From: Cristatella mucedo
Lineage: Eukaryota; Bryozoa; Phylactolaemata; Cristatellidae
Assembly: GCA_009760855.2 (NCBI GenBank)
Contig: WPIO01000002.1
Coordinates: 1,519,501 to 1,583,500 of the forward strand
DNA length: 64,000 nt
Direction of reading: 5' to 3'
The notes beneath the pieces are model-generated. The model ran no database searches and had not been told where the DNA came from. It was given only the letters and a program-made list of their open reading frames with translations. This document shows positions 31,606 through 44,084 of the stretch, piece by piece. The translations under genes and the position numbers were made by a program. Positions within the stretch are counted from its first letter, which is position 1. Each line of letters begins with the position of its first letter.

Positions 31606-33425
31606 TTGTTATTAGACCAAGAGAACTTGAGTAACTACCGCCCAGTCTCCCTTCTACCATTCCTATCAAAGACACTGGAACGGATCGTGGCGGACCAGTT
31701 GAACTCATATATTGAAACTTCCAACCTTTCAAGTAAGTTCCAGTCTGGCTTTAGAGCTAATCACTCAACAGAATCAGCATTGGTTAGGGTGTACAACGAC
31801 CTACTTAGGAATGCAGACACAGGTATAGACAGTGTCTCTGCTTGTTTTGCTCGATCTTTCCGCAGCTTTTGATACTATCGATCACAAAGTTCTTCTAGAG
31901 CGCCTCTCATCTCACCTGGACATCACTGGCACTGCTCTGCAATGGTTCAGATCATACCTCCAAAAAAAATACTAGCTGATTTAACAGCCTCTTTTTGTAT
32001 AGCGACAGAAGAGCCTTGACGGCTATCACCACCACTTGCAGTGGCGATAAAGGATCGCCCACCACAGGATACGAACCCACGACCTCGGGGCCGAGGTCGT
32101 AAAAAGCAACCGCCTTACCTAGTGAGCCATTACGGCTCACCAGTAGGAGACTCTTATTTAGAGTATTGACGTGAATAGAGCAAGATCATTTGAGGTACCT
32201 CTGAAATATGGGGTACCTCAAGGCTCTGAGCTAGGTCCGGTTCTTTTCACGGTTTATACTCTCCCTCTTGCTGATGTGATTGCTAAGCACAATCTAGGCT
32301 TTCACTTCAATGCGGATGGCACTCAGTTTTATCTTCGCTTTGATCCCTCCCAGCCTTCGAGCACATCGAATTCTCTCAACTCACTTGCTGCATGTATTGA
32401 TGACATCTGCGCATGGATGGCAGCAATTTTTTTCTAAAACAAAACGATGATAAAAATTACCTTACTAGTTATGTGCAAACCCAGTGTGATTCAGAAATTG
32501 GAACGGCTGACGCTCAAAATTGGCTCTGCGAGCATATCTCCTGTTGAATCAGCTCAAAATCTAGGTGTCATTTCCCAAAGTGACCTCTCGTTAGACGACC
32601 ACATCAGCTCCACAATCAAGTCTGCCTACTTTCAACCACAAAACATTGGTAAAATTCAGGCTTGTTTAGATAAGGATACCACGTCCAAGTTGGTCCATGC
32701 ATTTGTGACATCCCGTCTTGACTTCTGTAATTCACTGCTTGCTGGCCTACCGGCATGTGCAATCAGGCGATTACAGCTATTGCTAAACTCCGCAGCTAGG
32801 CTTGTCTGTCGTGAGCGTCGCAGTTGCCACATCATACCTCTTCTCGCCGACCTGCACTGGCTACCAGTCAAGCAACGGATCGACTTCAAGGTCTTGTTGC
32901 TCACTTTTAGGTCACTTCCTTCTTTGGCTCCAGCCTATCTCTCAGATCTATTCCCCCACCAGGCCAAGCATCGTACCACCCACTTTTCGGAATCTAACAG
33001 TTTACCAATACCTAGTATAAACCTCAAATCATTTAGAGACCGTGCATTTAGTTCGTATGCTCCCAAAGCCTGGAACTCACTCCCGACATGCGTCAGAACA
33101 TCCCCTGTCTTGACCACATTTAAAAAGAACTTAAAAACACACTTATTTAGGACAGCATTTAGTGGGTCCCTGCGATTCGTCCTTCATGTGCTTATGTGTG
33201 CTGACACTGTGCATGCTGCCACTAACCACACTTGCATGCTGACCCTGTGCGCGTCACCCCTAACCATGTTATTCATGTTGTTTATCAAACATGATATTAC
33301 TCACGATTCAATCGCGTTTCCCATTGCATCAAATGTAAAGCGCCCAGAAAGAGATTGATTTCTCTGAGGGCGCTGATTTCTCTGATGGCGCTTTATCAAG
33401 TGCATTATTATTGTTATCACTATTA
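31606..33425 (+). mobile_element. LINE family 1, longest copy, defective RT
   Basis: A 5'-truncated non-LTR retrotransposon of the L2/CR1/jockey superfamily. The first part matches RT fingers (NYRPVSLLPFLSKTLERI, FQSGFRANHSTESALV). The palm follows after a nested SINE (KYGVPQGSELGPVLFTVYTL, then FHFNADGTQFYL). A 303-codon frame at 32447-33358 covers the thumb and C-terminal region (DFCNSLLAGLPACAIRRLQ, LADLHWLPVKQRIDFKVL). The catalytic Y-A-D-D motif reads N-A-D-G, and stops and frameshifts interrupt the frame, so it is dead. The 3' end holds the family hairpin (with an extra partial GAGGGCGCTGATTTCTCTGA duplication) and ATT repeats. No endonuclease domain was seen, as expected from 5' truncation. 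Confidence 0.9.
31972..32140 (-). repeat. SINE family A nested in LINE family 1
   Basis: The minus-strand SINE A (head GAGCCGTAATGGCTCACTAG, B-box-like GGGTTCGTATCC, tail GCTATACAAAAAGAGGCTG) interrupts the reverse-transcriptase region of the surrounding LINE, between the AFDTIDHK-like and GVPQG motifs. It is therefore younger than the LINE insertion. Confidence 0.85.
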
Positions 33426-33898
33426 TTAATTGTTGGAAACCCGGGCAATTTTAAGACTCCCCAAAGCATAAATAAAAATGGAAACGTGTGGCATCCTCAA
33501 GGGTTAACGTGATCGTAGTCGATGAGTTTAACCAATGAATTATCTTGATATACTTATTTCTAGAAAACTGTTCAGGCTCACAGCAAGTCACCGGGTAATT
33601 CTATAGCAAAAGGCGGTTAAACTCTCAACCAGCCACAGGGCCTTACTTTTCCATGAGCTCCATGCTCTTTCTTCTCGAGGCTTTCCCAGCAGATCTTTGT
33701 CATCCGCATCATCAGGGCTAATGAAGCTTCTCAGAATCAACCACTTTCTTCCCTAAAGATTTTATAGACAATGCTCACACCAAATCGCGGTGGACGCAAC
33801 GATTAGCGCGAGGTGGTGTATCGAGCAAGCAGAACGTTTAAAGTTGCTGCCGAGTTTATTTGAATTCAAAGACATAAGGCCAGTGAGAGTTTATATAT

Positions 33899-34037
33899 AA
33901 TTCATTTATATAGCGCCCCAAAGAGAACTTAATCTCCATTCAGGTGCTTCACGTGTGCCTCGGGGCTCGAGCCCAAGACCTCGGTCACACCTTGGTCGGG
34001 GCGAGCACCTTAACCGCTAGACCAAACCAGCTCGGAG
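33899..34037 (-). repeat. SINE family B copy
   Basis: TTTATATAGCGCCCCAAAGA at the low end, GAGCACCTTAACCGCTAGAC and CAAACCAGCTCGG at the high end; same layout as the copy at 45.3 kb. Confidence 0.8.
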
Positions 34038-34129
34038 TTTACTCACATAGATGGTGCTCTTATCCCTGTTTTGGGCTCGGCCAGCATATTTCCATATGCA
34101 CTTGCACGAAATCTGGGTGTTCTATTCCA

Positions 34130-34615
34130 AAGTAACCTTTGACTAGGCGAACGTACCAGCTCCTCAGTCAAGTTGGCCTATTTAAAGTTGCATGCCGTCT
34201 AAAATAATTGGGCTTGCTAAGACAGTTATACCGCGTCCAAGTTGGTTTCTGCATCTTTGACATCCCAACTCGACTTCTATACCTCATTAATCAAGTGCCT
34301 AGAGAGAGATCGAGTTCTCTGAGGGCGCTATATCAAATACATTATTATTCTTATTAATCGTAGGTTTCACGATCTGTGCTTCCGATAAGGCACTTAAATT
34401 TGGAGAAAACTCTGTATCTGGGCTTTTCTGCCACAAACGTCGCAATTGTCACTTTACTGCATTAATCATTGGCCTGAACTGGCTCTCCATCAGCAGCCTT
34501 TCAACTTCAAGGATGTGTCACTTACTTTTAGTCAAAGAAGAGAGTCCTTTTAGACTCTCTTCTTTGTCAAGCGCCTAGAGAGAGATTGAGTTCTCTGAGG
34601 GCGCTTTATCAAGTG

Positions 34616-34648
<33 letters not shown>

Positions 34649-34655
34649 CTAACCT
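34130..34655 (+). mobile_element. two LINE family 1 3' fragments
   Basis: Two eroded 3' pieces in tandem. The first ends in GTGCCTAGAGAGAGATCGAG / TTCTCTGAGGGCGC at about 34,300. The second ends in GCGCCTAGAGAGAGATTGAG with a long (TTA)n at 34,618-34,648. Weak RT-C-terminal similarity precedes each. Confidence 0.7.
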
Positions 34656-35090
34656 ATCCGAAATACGCCCAAATAATGCAAGGCATCGCACCACCCACTC
34701 CTTTTGTTGTTCGGTTCACACACGCAGAGAGCCAGCCAAAGACCAACACCAACAGTTTGTTACACGACGCACGGAGCAGAGGATGCACGACTCCCTTCGC
34801 CCCCTTCTCCCACCCGACTCCCCTTTCCTCTACCACGGCTGTGCACTGACCGACCCCGACAATTCATCCTAGGACGACCGCAGCTGTGCACCAGCCGACC
34901 CTGACGGTGAATCCACCATCTGTTCACCAGTGGGTTACCGGCCAGTGTTCACGCCGCCACGTCACAGGCGGACCACAGCACCGATCCCTCTCGAGGATGC
35001 TCCCAACTGCTGTTCACCAGCGGTTTAGCCGAGGAGCAGCAAGGGCCTGCATATAATCGAATTACACTTCTGGCTCGGGTAATTTAGCCA
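34656..35090. other. no recognised gene, C-rich stretch
   Basis: C-rich sequence with short frames on both strands (for example plus 34586-34849). It shows no motif and no splice context. The imperfect repeat CAGCTGTGCACCAGCCGACC / CTGTGCACTGACCGACCC at 34,840-34,900 suggests small local duplications. Confidence 0.35.
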
Positions 35091-35094
35091 TTCC

Positions 35095-37015
35095 TCGGAC
35101 CTACCTCAAATCCTTTGGAGACCGCTCGTATGCTTCCAAAGCCTAGAACTCGCGACTGACATTGCGACATGCCCTGATTTGATGGCATTTAAAAAGAAGC
35201 TAAAAACTCGCATGTTCCTTACTGCATTTGCTGCGCACAGACGAGGTGTCCTTGGTCTGCTTTTGCATGCTGATACTATGGATGTTATCAGTGGCGGAAC
35301 CAGTGGCAGGGAGCATTTCCAGACCCCGTAGAGGGCAGCTATCTGGACCGAACCCTTTTCCAATGCCCCTGACCGTCACTATCGGCGAAATTACTAATTG
35401 AAAATCTTGTGAGTCTTGGCCCACTACATAAAAATCCTGGCTCTGGCTTAGCTGTACTAATGTCAACCACGAAAATATCAAACTCAGAAGAAGTTTTACG
35501 TAAATTGTGTGGACCTGTAATAGTAATTTATGGATAAAAAAATCTGGAAATAAGGCTTGAGTACATTGACCAGTAAGTACAGCAGGGCACTGGTGCAGAT
35601 AAAAGCTGTTGAAAGCTCGACTAATCTTTTGTGGCTCCAAATGAATCAAGTCAGGCTCGGAGTGGGCACGCTTCTTGTGTTCGCATTTTTGTATCAAATA
35701 AATAAGCGGTCTGATAAAAAACTTAGAATATTAAATCTAGCAAGCATGTGCTGCCAGTGTATCGACTATCTCTGGAAAGCTGAGTTCAATAGAGCCAAGG
35801 CAAGTTCTGGGGGATCTGGTGGATCGTTAGCGTTTGATACCATACCCTAGTCCATATCGGGGAGGTAGGGGGGCTTATCGTCACGCCGGAACTTCAGAGG
35901 CATCGCATTGCAATGCTTAATGTCCCATCCTTCAGATTGCTGATATCAACGGCCAATTGATATCCAATGAACCTTGGAAGTATAGGTGCCAGACTCCAGT
36001 AACTTGTTCTAGGTTCCCATCGTGGCACAATTTATACTCTCCCTCTTGCCGATGCATTAGCCAAACACTATATAGACCTTCATTTTGTGCAGACGACACG
36101 CGCCTGTATGTATTCTGATTCCCATGCCTTCCAGCATCTCAAACTCTCCTGATGGCCTTAATGGTAGTATTTCCTACATTAGCGCTTATCAGGATATCGA
36201 CCTTTCTTCAATTGGTCAGCAAACCCTCTGTAGCCTCTGCACGGAATCTGGTTGGCATGTTCCATAATGACTAAACTCCTCTAACCCATTCAGCTGACGG
36301 TTCCTCTGACCCCACTCCTCGGGACTCTTTAGCTGTGCGTTTGACCTACCTCAAATTCCTTGATGGCTGTCTTCAGTTCATATGCTCCTAAAGCCTGGAG
36401 CTCACTACCGACTCCCTAAAATAGCGATATCACACGATTTGACTCCATTTGTAAAAGAGCTATAAAACTTAGCTGCCACAAACAGCATTGCTCGGTCCAC
36501 GTGAATTGCTCTGTGTTCGTGTGCTTGCTTAAATGGTGCATGTTAACACTAATCAGTTTACGGCCATGTATATGCTTAGTTACTTCTTTCCACAATTTAT
36601 ACTTGCATCTTGCCGATGTCATCGCCAAGCACTACCTAGCCTTTCATTTTGAAGGTTGATGGTATACCTTTGCTATACCTTTGCTTTGATCCCTCCCAGC
36701 CCTTCGGCCCGTCGAATTCGCTCAATTTCCTTGCTGCAGGTATTGCTGACATCAGCACATGGGTGGCAGCAAACTTTTTCAAATTAAATGACGATAAATC
36801 AACTTTTACTTGTTGTGGGCGAACCAAGCATGACTCGGAAATTGGAAAGCTTTACGCTTAAAATCGGCTCTGCCAGCACATCTCCTGTAGCATCTGCACG
36901 AAATCTGAGTGTCCTTTTCCAAAGTGACATCACTAAAACGACCAAATCAAGACCAGTCAAGTGGGTCTATTTTCAGCAACTTAACACACTAAAAGCTCGG
37001 GCCTACTTATGTTAT
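35095..37015 (+). mobile_element. LINE family 1 graveyard, several fragments
   Basis: Fragments with LINE 1 coding similarity: 35,095-35,290 (LKSFGDRS-like to K-KLKTR-like), about 36,030-36,400, and 36,590-37,000 (CFDPSQPFGPSNSLNFLAAG, WVAANFFKLNDDKSTF, LTLKIGSAS-like). Frames are broken throughout. The intervening 35,300-36,000 has no clear content. Confidence 0.6.
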
Positions 37016-37059
37016 GCTATACATCTCCGTCGGTAACTCCAGAGACCATGTGGGTGTAA

Positions 37060-37635
37060 CGAAAAAGAGAATTTTGTATAGCGCACTTACAGCCTACGCG
37101 GCTTTCGGTACGCATTCGGTAGCAATCAGACTTCATCTCACGCAATAAAGAGAGTGGCATGAGAGCAGTTGAGGTAGTGAGTAACATGGAAGTAGCAGCT
37201 CAGGACCGCTAGAAAGGATGTGCCATAGTCGGCAGCAGGAGAGTAGTTGCCGTTGCGTAAGAATCGTGGAAGCAGTTCCTTGTAGTGGAAGGAGCTCCAG
37301 TCTATGACCTACAGAGCTTAAGCTTGTGTCGCTAACTGTCTTTAAGCAGAGGAATAGAACAGCTAATTTATTGTCCACACAGAACCTGAGGGCACGAGGA
37401 GGCTGAAACTGATGCAGCCGTTCAGCTAGATATGGAGGTGCCAAGCCGTGACAGGCCTTGTAAGTCAGCGTAAGAACTCTGCTGTATTCTTTGATCAACC
37501 GGCAGCCATCCTAGCTCTTTTAGCATAGGTGACGCATTGTCAAACCTCTGGGACTTGCAAACTAGTCTTGCAGCCATGTTCATAGCCATTTGCAGTAGCC
37601 TAGTAGCTTTTTTGGTAGCCCGGTCAAAAGGGAGA
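37060..37635 (-). mobile_element. LINE family 2, RT C-terminal relic
   Basis: The minus strand reads NMAARLVCKSQRFDNASPML, KELGWLPVDQRIQ, then LTYKACHGLAPPYLAERLHQ and FQPPRALRFCVDNK, with a frameshift near 37,490. The 3' end (GCGTACCGAAAGCCGCGTAG, GTGCGCTATACAAAAT on the minus strand) sits at the low coordinate. Confidence 0.75.
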
Positions 37636-37639
37636 GGGA

Positions 37640-37880
37640 TACTTTGAGAAGTATACCACATGCAAGTTGGCCCATGCATTTGTGTCATACCGACTTGATG
37701 TCTGTAACTCACTACTTGTAGGTCTTCCGGCTTGTGCAATACGGCGCTTGCAGTCGACACAAAACAGTGCAGCTAGGCTTATCGGCCATGAACGCTAACA
37801 TTTGCCCATTACAAAACTCCTCACCGACCATCACTGGCTTCCTATCAAGTATCATAAAGATCCTGAAGGCTTTGACACCC
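37640..37880 (+). mobile_element. LINE family 1 RT fragment
   Basis: A short broken reading frame equivalent to KLVHAFVTSRLDFCNSLLAG, PACAIRRLQ and LLADLHWLPVK of the 31.6 kb copy, directly abutting the oppositely oriented LINE 2 relic. Confidence 0.7.
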
Positions 37881-37934
37881 TCCTCCTTTTCCTCCCTCCT
37901 CGTCTCTTTTCACTATCTTCTCCCTGACAAATAA

Positions 37935-38081
37935 ATATAAATATAATTCATTTATATAGCGCCCCAACAGAAATTAATCTCTATTCAGGCGATTCACATA
38001 TGCCTCGGGGCTCGAGCCCACAACCTCAGTCAGACCTTGGTGGGGGAGCACCTTAACCGCTAGACCAAACCAGCTCGGCAA
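37935..38081 (-). repeat. SINE family B copy
   Basis: ATTCATTTATATAGCGCCCC at the low end, GGCTCGAGCCCACAACCTCA in the middle and GACCAAACCAGCTCGG at the high end. Confidence 0.8.
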
Positions 38082-38289
38082 GGAGCCTCCACATAACAGA
38101 TCAGGCAGCACTCCTGGCACTAGATGCAAAACAGAAAATTCCGTGCTGTAGGATGTGCATAACATCAGAACCCAGTTGTCAGGTTGAAATTAGATTGATT
38201 GTAATACGATTATGACGCTACAAGGTTGAACACACGAAATGGACGCAGTTCGCACTAAACTGGTATTATGTACTCTTTCCATCAAAAAT

Positions 38290-38430
38290 TGCACCCCTGG
38301 TTTGGCTTAGCGATAAGGTGCTGGCCTTGAACGACCAAAGGTCGTAGGCACGAGTCCTTCGGCATACGTAAATCGCCTGGATAGAGATGAAGTTCTATTA
38401 GGGTGCAATTCAAACTTAATTTATATATAT
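38290..38430 (+). repeat. SINE family B, diverged copy (plus)
   Basis: A tRNA-like head (CTGGTTTGGCTTAGCGATAAG, box-B-like GGCACGAGTCC) followed by ATCGCCTGGATAGAGATGAA and GTTCTATTAGGGTGCAATTC. Confidence 0.6.
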
Positions 38431-38911
38431 ATATAATATATAATTACAAAAACTGGATAATACAGAGCTACAACAAGAAGCAGATACAGGGGTCATTCTC
38501 AAAGTCAGTATATAGAGCAACTATCGACGCCAGTCCATAAATATGAGACACAGATGCGACAATTTTCGAAGATTGCTGAGCTCTCAATAGTTATCATCGA
38601 CATGCCTTTGAGCCATTTGAAACACGGGAGTCCTATAAGAAGATGGTGAGATAACTTTGGTCGATGTTAGCCTCCTGTTGCAATTTGTGTCAGTCGATAC
38701 GTTACAATCTATCAGTCAATATCTTTCTTTTCCCTGACAGCTTCCTGGAAAATTCACGTTTCACTTCATTACGCATCGGGTAGACACCAGGAAGATACGT
38801 AAAGCAACAATAATAGCTATGCATTCAACTACAGTTTGCACCCAGCTGCAATTTACTGAAGTTCTTCAACGGATATGCTTTTTTGCCTACAACTCAAGTG
38901 CTGCTACTTAC

Positions 38912-41900
38912 CTTAAATCTCTCCTCAAGAAGTGAGACTTCACTGATTAGGTCTGTAATAGCATTGGTAATAGCATCTTGGGGCGTATAATCAGATGTCG
39001 TCTGGACTCTCACCACAAACTTGTGCTCTAGTGGATGCGGCATTTTATAGCCAGCAAATAACACCTGGGGATCCTTGAGCAGTTGCCTACAATATTCAAG
39101 TAACAAAGCGCATGAAAGAGTATGAACACCAAAAGACTGAAGAAAAAAGATAAGAAATGAGATTTCTATATGAGCTTCAGTTTCATACAATAAAGAGACG
39201 CTTCAGACAAATTCTGGCTATGCGATACTGGAGCCCTAATAGACAGCATACGAACAACAAGACTCAGAACGCATACACTAAAGCTCTCGACTGGGATCTT
39301 AAGAGATTACCTATAGTCATAGTCACCACTTCATGATCAATAATTTACATATATTCTCGAGTCCGAAAAGCTCGCATGCAATGAATGCAACATGTTCCAC
39401 ACAGCCTTCGATCAATCTGAGTGAATTAATCTTGTATGCAGTTGTGCAATACGATCAGATCTGTGCACATCTAATGACATGCTTTTGTCTAGCACCCCGC
39501 TATATCTGTCTTTTTTCCTCTGCGTGCTTACCTTTACATGATTTAGTGTTACTAACAGGGGCCTACTAACCAGCAGCCGGAAGTCTTTTTTGCGCCTTTG
39601 CATGCATGTCTAAGCATAATATTGAGCTTTTGGGTGCTAGCCCAAGAAAGATGCCTAGCTTTTCATTAACTATTGGTTATCGTACCCCTTTCAGATAATT
39701 GCAAAGCACCTAAATAAAGATTAAGTTCTCTTAAGGAGCTATACAAAAGACTATTATTATTAGAGGATCTCAGTCTGTAGCTCCACACAATCACCAAGAT
39801 TAAATGAGTTCACATGCTGCAGAGCTAGTTCTCTGTAGCACACTCGAAGCCTACAGAACTGCTGCGGTGTTGCTTGTATTTATGCACAGCTGCCAACACG
39901 ATTACGAATAACTTAGACAATAATGAGCTTAAGGTAGTGAGCTGAATAGTTATTATAATGCTAGTTGAGAAACGGTGTGCATTATGTGGAGGCAGAGTTC
40001 GCGTGCCTCCATGCAGCTTCAAGATCAAGGTCGACGAGCAAAATGCTGGAAGGGCTGTATCCTGGTATGCAACGACACCTAACTCGGCTTTTGGAAGCCG
40101 GTAAAAGCTATATAAGACCAATATTCAAAATGAACAAGCATCTGCTCGGCGATTTAGACTTACCCATCTTGAACAATGCCATTTAAATAAATAAAAAGTC
40201 AATACATAAACTAAAGGCTAGCCGGTATTTCACAAAAATCCACCAGCACCATACAGAAAGTAATTCGGCCAACAAACTTTGATAAGCCGAGCTGCAGAAA
40301 CTGTCTAATCCTACTCTGACTAAGCATCAGTAGGTGTAGCAGAACATGCAAATTGGTAAGTTTATCTCGGTAGTTATAAATTTGCAATGAACACACTGTG
40401 GCAATATTAGGATAAGTACAGCTGATTCAACAGCCTCACTTATATAGCAGAATAAGAGCCTTAATGATTATCACCGCCACTTGCTGTGGGCAATGAAGGA
40501 TCGCCCACTTCAGGACTCAAACCCACAACCTGAGTGGTGAAGAGTAAGCACCATAGCCCTGAGCTAAGACCTCGAGGCTTACAATGTTAACAAGTTCTAG
40601 TCTCGGTGATGGTAGCAGTGGTGGTGTGTGAGCTTGTATCTCTTACTGCAGCACACAACATGGTCTCAATCCAAAAGTCAAAAGCTGTAGATATCTTAAG
40701 ATAGATGGCAATAAAGAGTTCTCCATTCATGAGTGAATTATTTCTACAGGAATTTGGTGGTTGGTCAAGATTATACTTAGTATCACCCTTTAATCATTAT
40801 GATCGGCACTCCCAAAAAAGATCATGCAGACATGCCGTCAGCAGTTAGCTGGCTGGGCATAGCAAAAGCGAGCTCAAGCCATGCTATGACTTCAAAACCC
40901 CAGCAACTGAAGGGATGAAATATAGATTTGCAATTTGCAAAATAAACATGCTCTTCATCCCGTGAAACACATTTGAACACCTCAGGTCATTCAGTCTCGA
41001 TTGCAGGCCGAATTTCTTAAATCAATTGCTTCACTTTATCTCCTACCTAGAGGTTGGTCAGCACTTACAAAAATGTTTCCAAAACAGGATCCCATTTGAC
41101 AAGAATAAATGTATGCCATTCACCAAATCATTCCTATCATTTTCTCAATAAATCCAAGCACTGTCGGGCTAGCTAACGATAGCAAACCCTATGACAACCT
41201 TTTGGAGGCAGTTCCGTGCATATGGTTTCACGCAGAGGAATCCATTCAATATATACAGACTTTCATTGAGAAATTTATCTAGTATATACAGCCAAGTCAG
41301 GGACTGCAGTCATAACTTGGAGAGTTCAGAATACTACAGCTCAATCCCTAGTAGTCACTGTCTAACTGCCAATACAGCCTGTTCGAGAACTATTGAGCAC
41401 ATTAATGCAAGTGGTGATGCGAGTGACAACAGTAGTACCCCATGCTGGTTCTGCCAAACCTCATATGACTCCGAGCATACCTCGATATCAGGCAGTAAGG
41501 GAATGTGATCATGCATGTAACTTAGCAGCGTTTAATGAAAGTAATTTCAAAGGTGGAATGACAAGACAGAATGGTGTGGTCCCATACCTGAGGCATGCAG
41601 CATAGCGAAGGAGGTGACAGGGAGCGTTTGGGGAAAAGCCTTCGTGCTACCGCTTCTGTTTCTCCACTCGATCCATGGCCGTTTATAGTGCTCTATGAGT
41701 ACATTCAGTCGGCTCATACTTGCTACCCTAGAAGCCTTGTCCTTTAATTGAAGTTTCAGGTTTTACAGAACGTAGCTTGGTAAAACCCGGGGTAACACAA
41801 ACTGGTAGGCAGGCACAATTATTTTGGTGCCCAGTTACTACAATACAAAGCAGAAGCAGTGTAGAATTTCACCAATTTGGGAAGTCCGCTATTCCTATCG

Positions 41901-44084
41901 CCCACTCACAAATATCATACACCCAAAATCATTAAAATTGGAAAAAATAGACAGCTAGATCCCTCGTGACATACTTCTATTGACAACAGCTCCACTCAGC
42001 CTTTAAAATGTTTGAAATGAGATCCTCCATCAGTAGTGTTGTTGCATAGGGTACAGTAGTGTTATTGCATATGGTATCAACGAATTTCCGGGCCTATCTA
42101 CTATTAAAAATATATATATGGGGCCAAGTTGGGGGCATTTAGTATATAACGACGGACAATCCTTCCTAAAGCTGCCTAGGTCGCGCAATCGCACACAAAT
42201 ACACACATGTGCTTACACACAGGTTCATACATATATAGGCCGGGATGAGGTGTGATCCAAACATAAAAAGGACCTTCATCCTGCCCCCCTAGCACAAGCA
42301 AACATAGATTGACTCCACGAACTGAGAGCTAAATACTGACTAAAGTGCAGTGATAGCACTGCGCTACTTACACCAATTCCGATAAAGCTTCATTACCCAA
42401 GACTTTGAAATACTCTATGTCAAATGTGCCAAAATACCATATGCCTTTCATATATCACTAAGAGTGAGCTTGGGTCTCTATTGACTAGGACTTTGGTATA
42501 TGTTCAGCATTTGTGAAAGCCCTGCTCTTCATAAAACAAATATATCGGAGGGCATTTGGTTCCCCTATTCAAGTCTAAAGGTAAATATCCTTTTTTAACT
42601 CGCACTGCTATCGCCACTGGCTGTGCTATGCCTGTTAGGCAGAGCAGAAGCTGCAAAAATACTGAAACTAGTCGGGACTGGCAGCACGGCTGGTGCATTG
42701 GAATGCCAACAAACTACTGCTTCAGATCGACTACCAAGGGGGGCAAGAGCAAGCCTTCGGGCTTGCACTCCAATAATATTGCTATTGCAGTTAACACTTA
42801 TCAACCTCCTCAACCACATATCGGCTAGCTGCGACAGGCAAACACAGAAAACTTGGGCGGTGATTGTTATCGATCCTATATTTTTTTAAGTACCAGCTAC
42901 TGAAGCAGTCCCATGGTACGTGGACCAAAACTACAATAGGCAGAATAAGCCGGCTCAGTTAGAAGGCACGGCGAATTCACACCTACACACCCTACTTGAC
43001 TTCAGCCAATCTAAAAGCAAGCTCCCATTCTAGAGGCTAATCCTTTTTCGACTACTTAACATATTGGTAGTAGATATACCAACTGCACTTAGAGTGAAAT
43101 AAGTGCTCGAAACTCCAATGCACAATGCAAATGAAACTCCAACTCGAAACTCCAATGGTCAATGCACAATATAGGACAATACAGGTCATTGCAGCTAAGA
43201 ACAATATAAACGTATAGCGATCATGGTCCACTTTTCAGTCATTCAATCGCAGGGCACCTCGTTCAGTGCTTGAAAGGTGCTATGGGAATATATCCTGGTT
43301 AAAGGCTGGGCTTATTAATGAGTGAGTCTAAAGGCAATTACACCCGAAGATCACTAAGGCGAGATCTATGTTTATAGGGAACTATCCTACTCCACTAGTG
43401 AGTGCATGTCACAGCTGAACACCATTCACTAGGTGAGATTTCAGCGTAATTTCGGCCAAACCTTGCGAAAAAGAAAGCTGTAAAATAATTGACAAACATT
43501 TAATAGCTGAAGTACCCTCGTGATTGGGCGATACCGCAGCACTTCAACAACAGTCATATTTACGTTGCAGCTTACGCTCAACTTACGTGGTAATAAGATT
43601 GCCCAAGGTATGGTCTTCCTTGTTGACCGTAAAAATTGCTGCGTTCGGTACCTTAGTATCGCGCTCAATATTAATCCTGAAATTTACAATTAAAATAAAG
43701 TTATTCTCCGCGCATACCTTCTCAAAGGTCGCGCAACGATAATATGGTTCTTTGGGGTTGAGCGCTGAAACCATCCAGTGGTCCCGGCACTCAGACATAA
43801 AGACACATTGCGGTCTGTAAGACCGTGAACGTATATATGCGAATTAATTCGGTGCATACAATAACAGATCTGAAGTATGCGGCGTGGCCACTACAGCGGC
43901 TTCGCTAAGCAGTACTAAGCAGAACGTACGCAACAGAGCAAGTCTGACCGGGCGGGTCCCACGAGGCTAAGCATGCGACTACTATAGTCTAAAGAAAATC
44001 AATATTTTTCATGCGCAGCGACTGATCATACTTCTTCTCGCCCTCAAAGAGGAGGAACGTCTCGAAGGTTGGGGGCGCGTTCAT
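38912..44084 (-). CDS. POLR2J: RNA polymerase II subunit RPB11
   Basis: RPB11 pairs with RPB3 in the assembly platform of RNA polymerase II in the nucleus. Three minus-strand exons join in phase: 44032-44084 (starts [17 protein letters not shown]), 43587-43676 ([29 protein letters not shown]) and 38912-39086 ([20 protein letters not shown], then [16 protein letters not shown] and SLLEERFK). The 106 codons align end to end, from memory, with human POLR2J (117 aa), with very high identity in the dimerisation fold. The C-terminal part is open: a donor GTAAGT follows EERFK in phase 0, but reading through gives VSSST and a stop at 38894, which also yields a plausible end. No separate last exon was found. 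Intron 2 (39087-43586) holds SINE and LINE tails. It shares its upstream region with MRPL16. Confidence 0.93.
39690..39765 (+). repeat. SINE B/LINE 2-type tail fragment
   Basis: GCACCTAAATAAAGATTAAG, TTCTCTTAAGGAGCTATACA and an ATT run: only the tail is left. It lies in POLR2J intron 2. Confidence 0.5.
40420..40582 (-). repeat. SINE family A copy
   Basis: GCTGATTCAACAGCCTCACT at the low end, CACTTGCTGTGGGCAATGAA and CAGGACTCAAACCCACAACC in the middle, and the tRNA-like head to 40,580. It lies in POLR2J intron 2. Confidence 0.7.

Noticed and set aside
32656-32904. Minus-strand frames opposite the LINE copies (also 52432-52665, 51993-52289)
   Set aside because: Shadows of the reverse-transcriptase frame on the other strand.
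38700-38735. Small terminal exon for POLR2J (minus strand, CTGTCAG then GKERY and stop)
   Set aside because: Phase fits, but the peptide does not resemble the known RPB11 end and is too short to trust.
39825-41605. Possible nested genes within POLR2J intron 2 (frames at 39825-40121, 41191-41605)
   Set aside because: No recognisable domain, no promoter or splice evidence; repeats are interspersed.
42504-42889. Overlapping open frames on both strands in POLR2J intron 2
   Set aside because: Compositional openness without splice borders or family motifs; neither strand is favoured.
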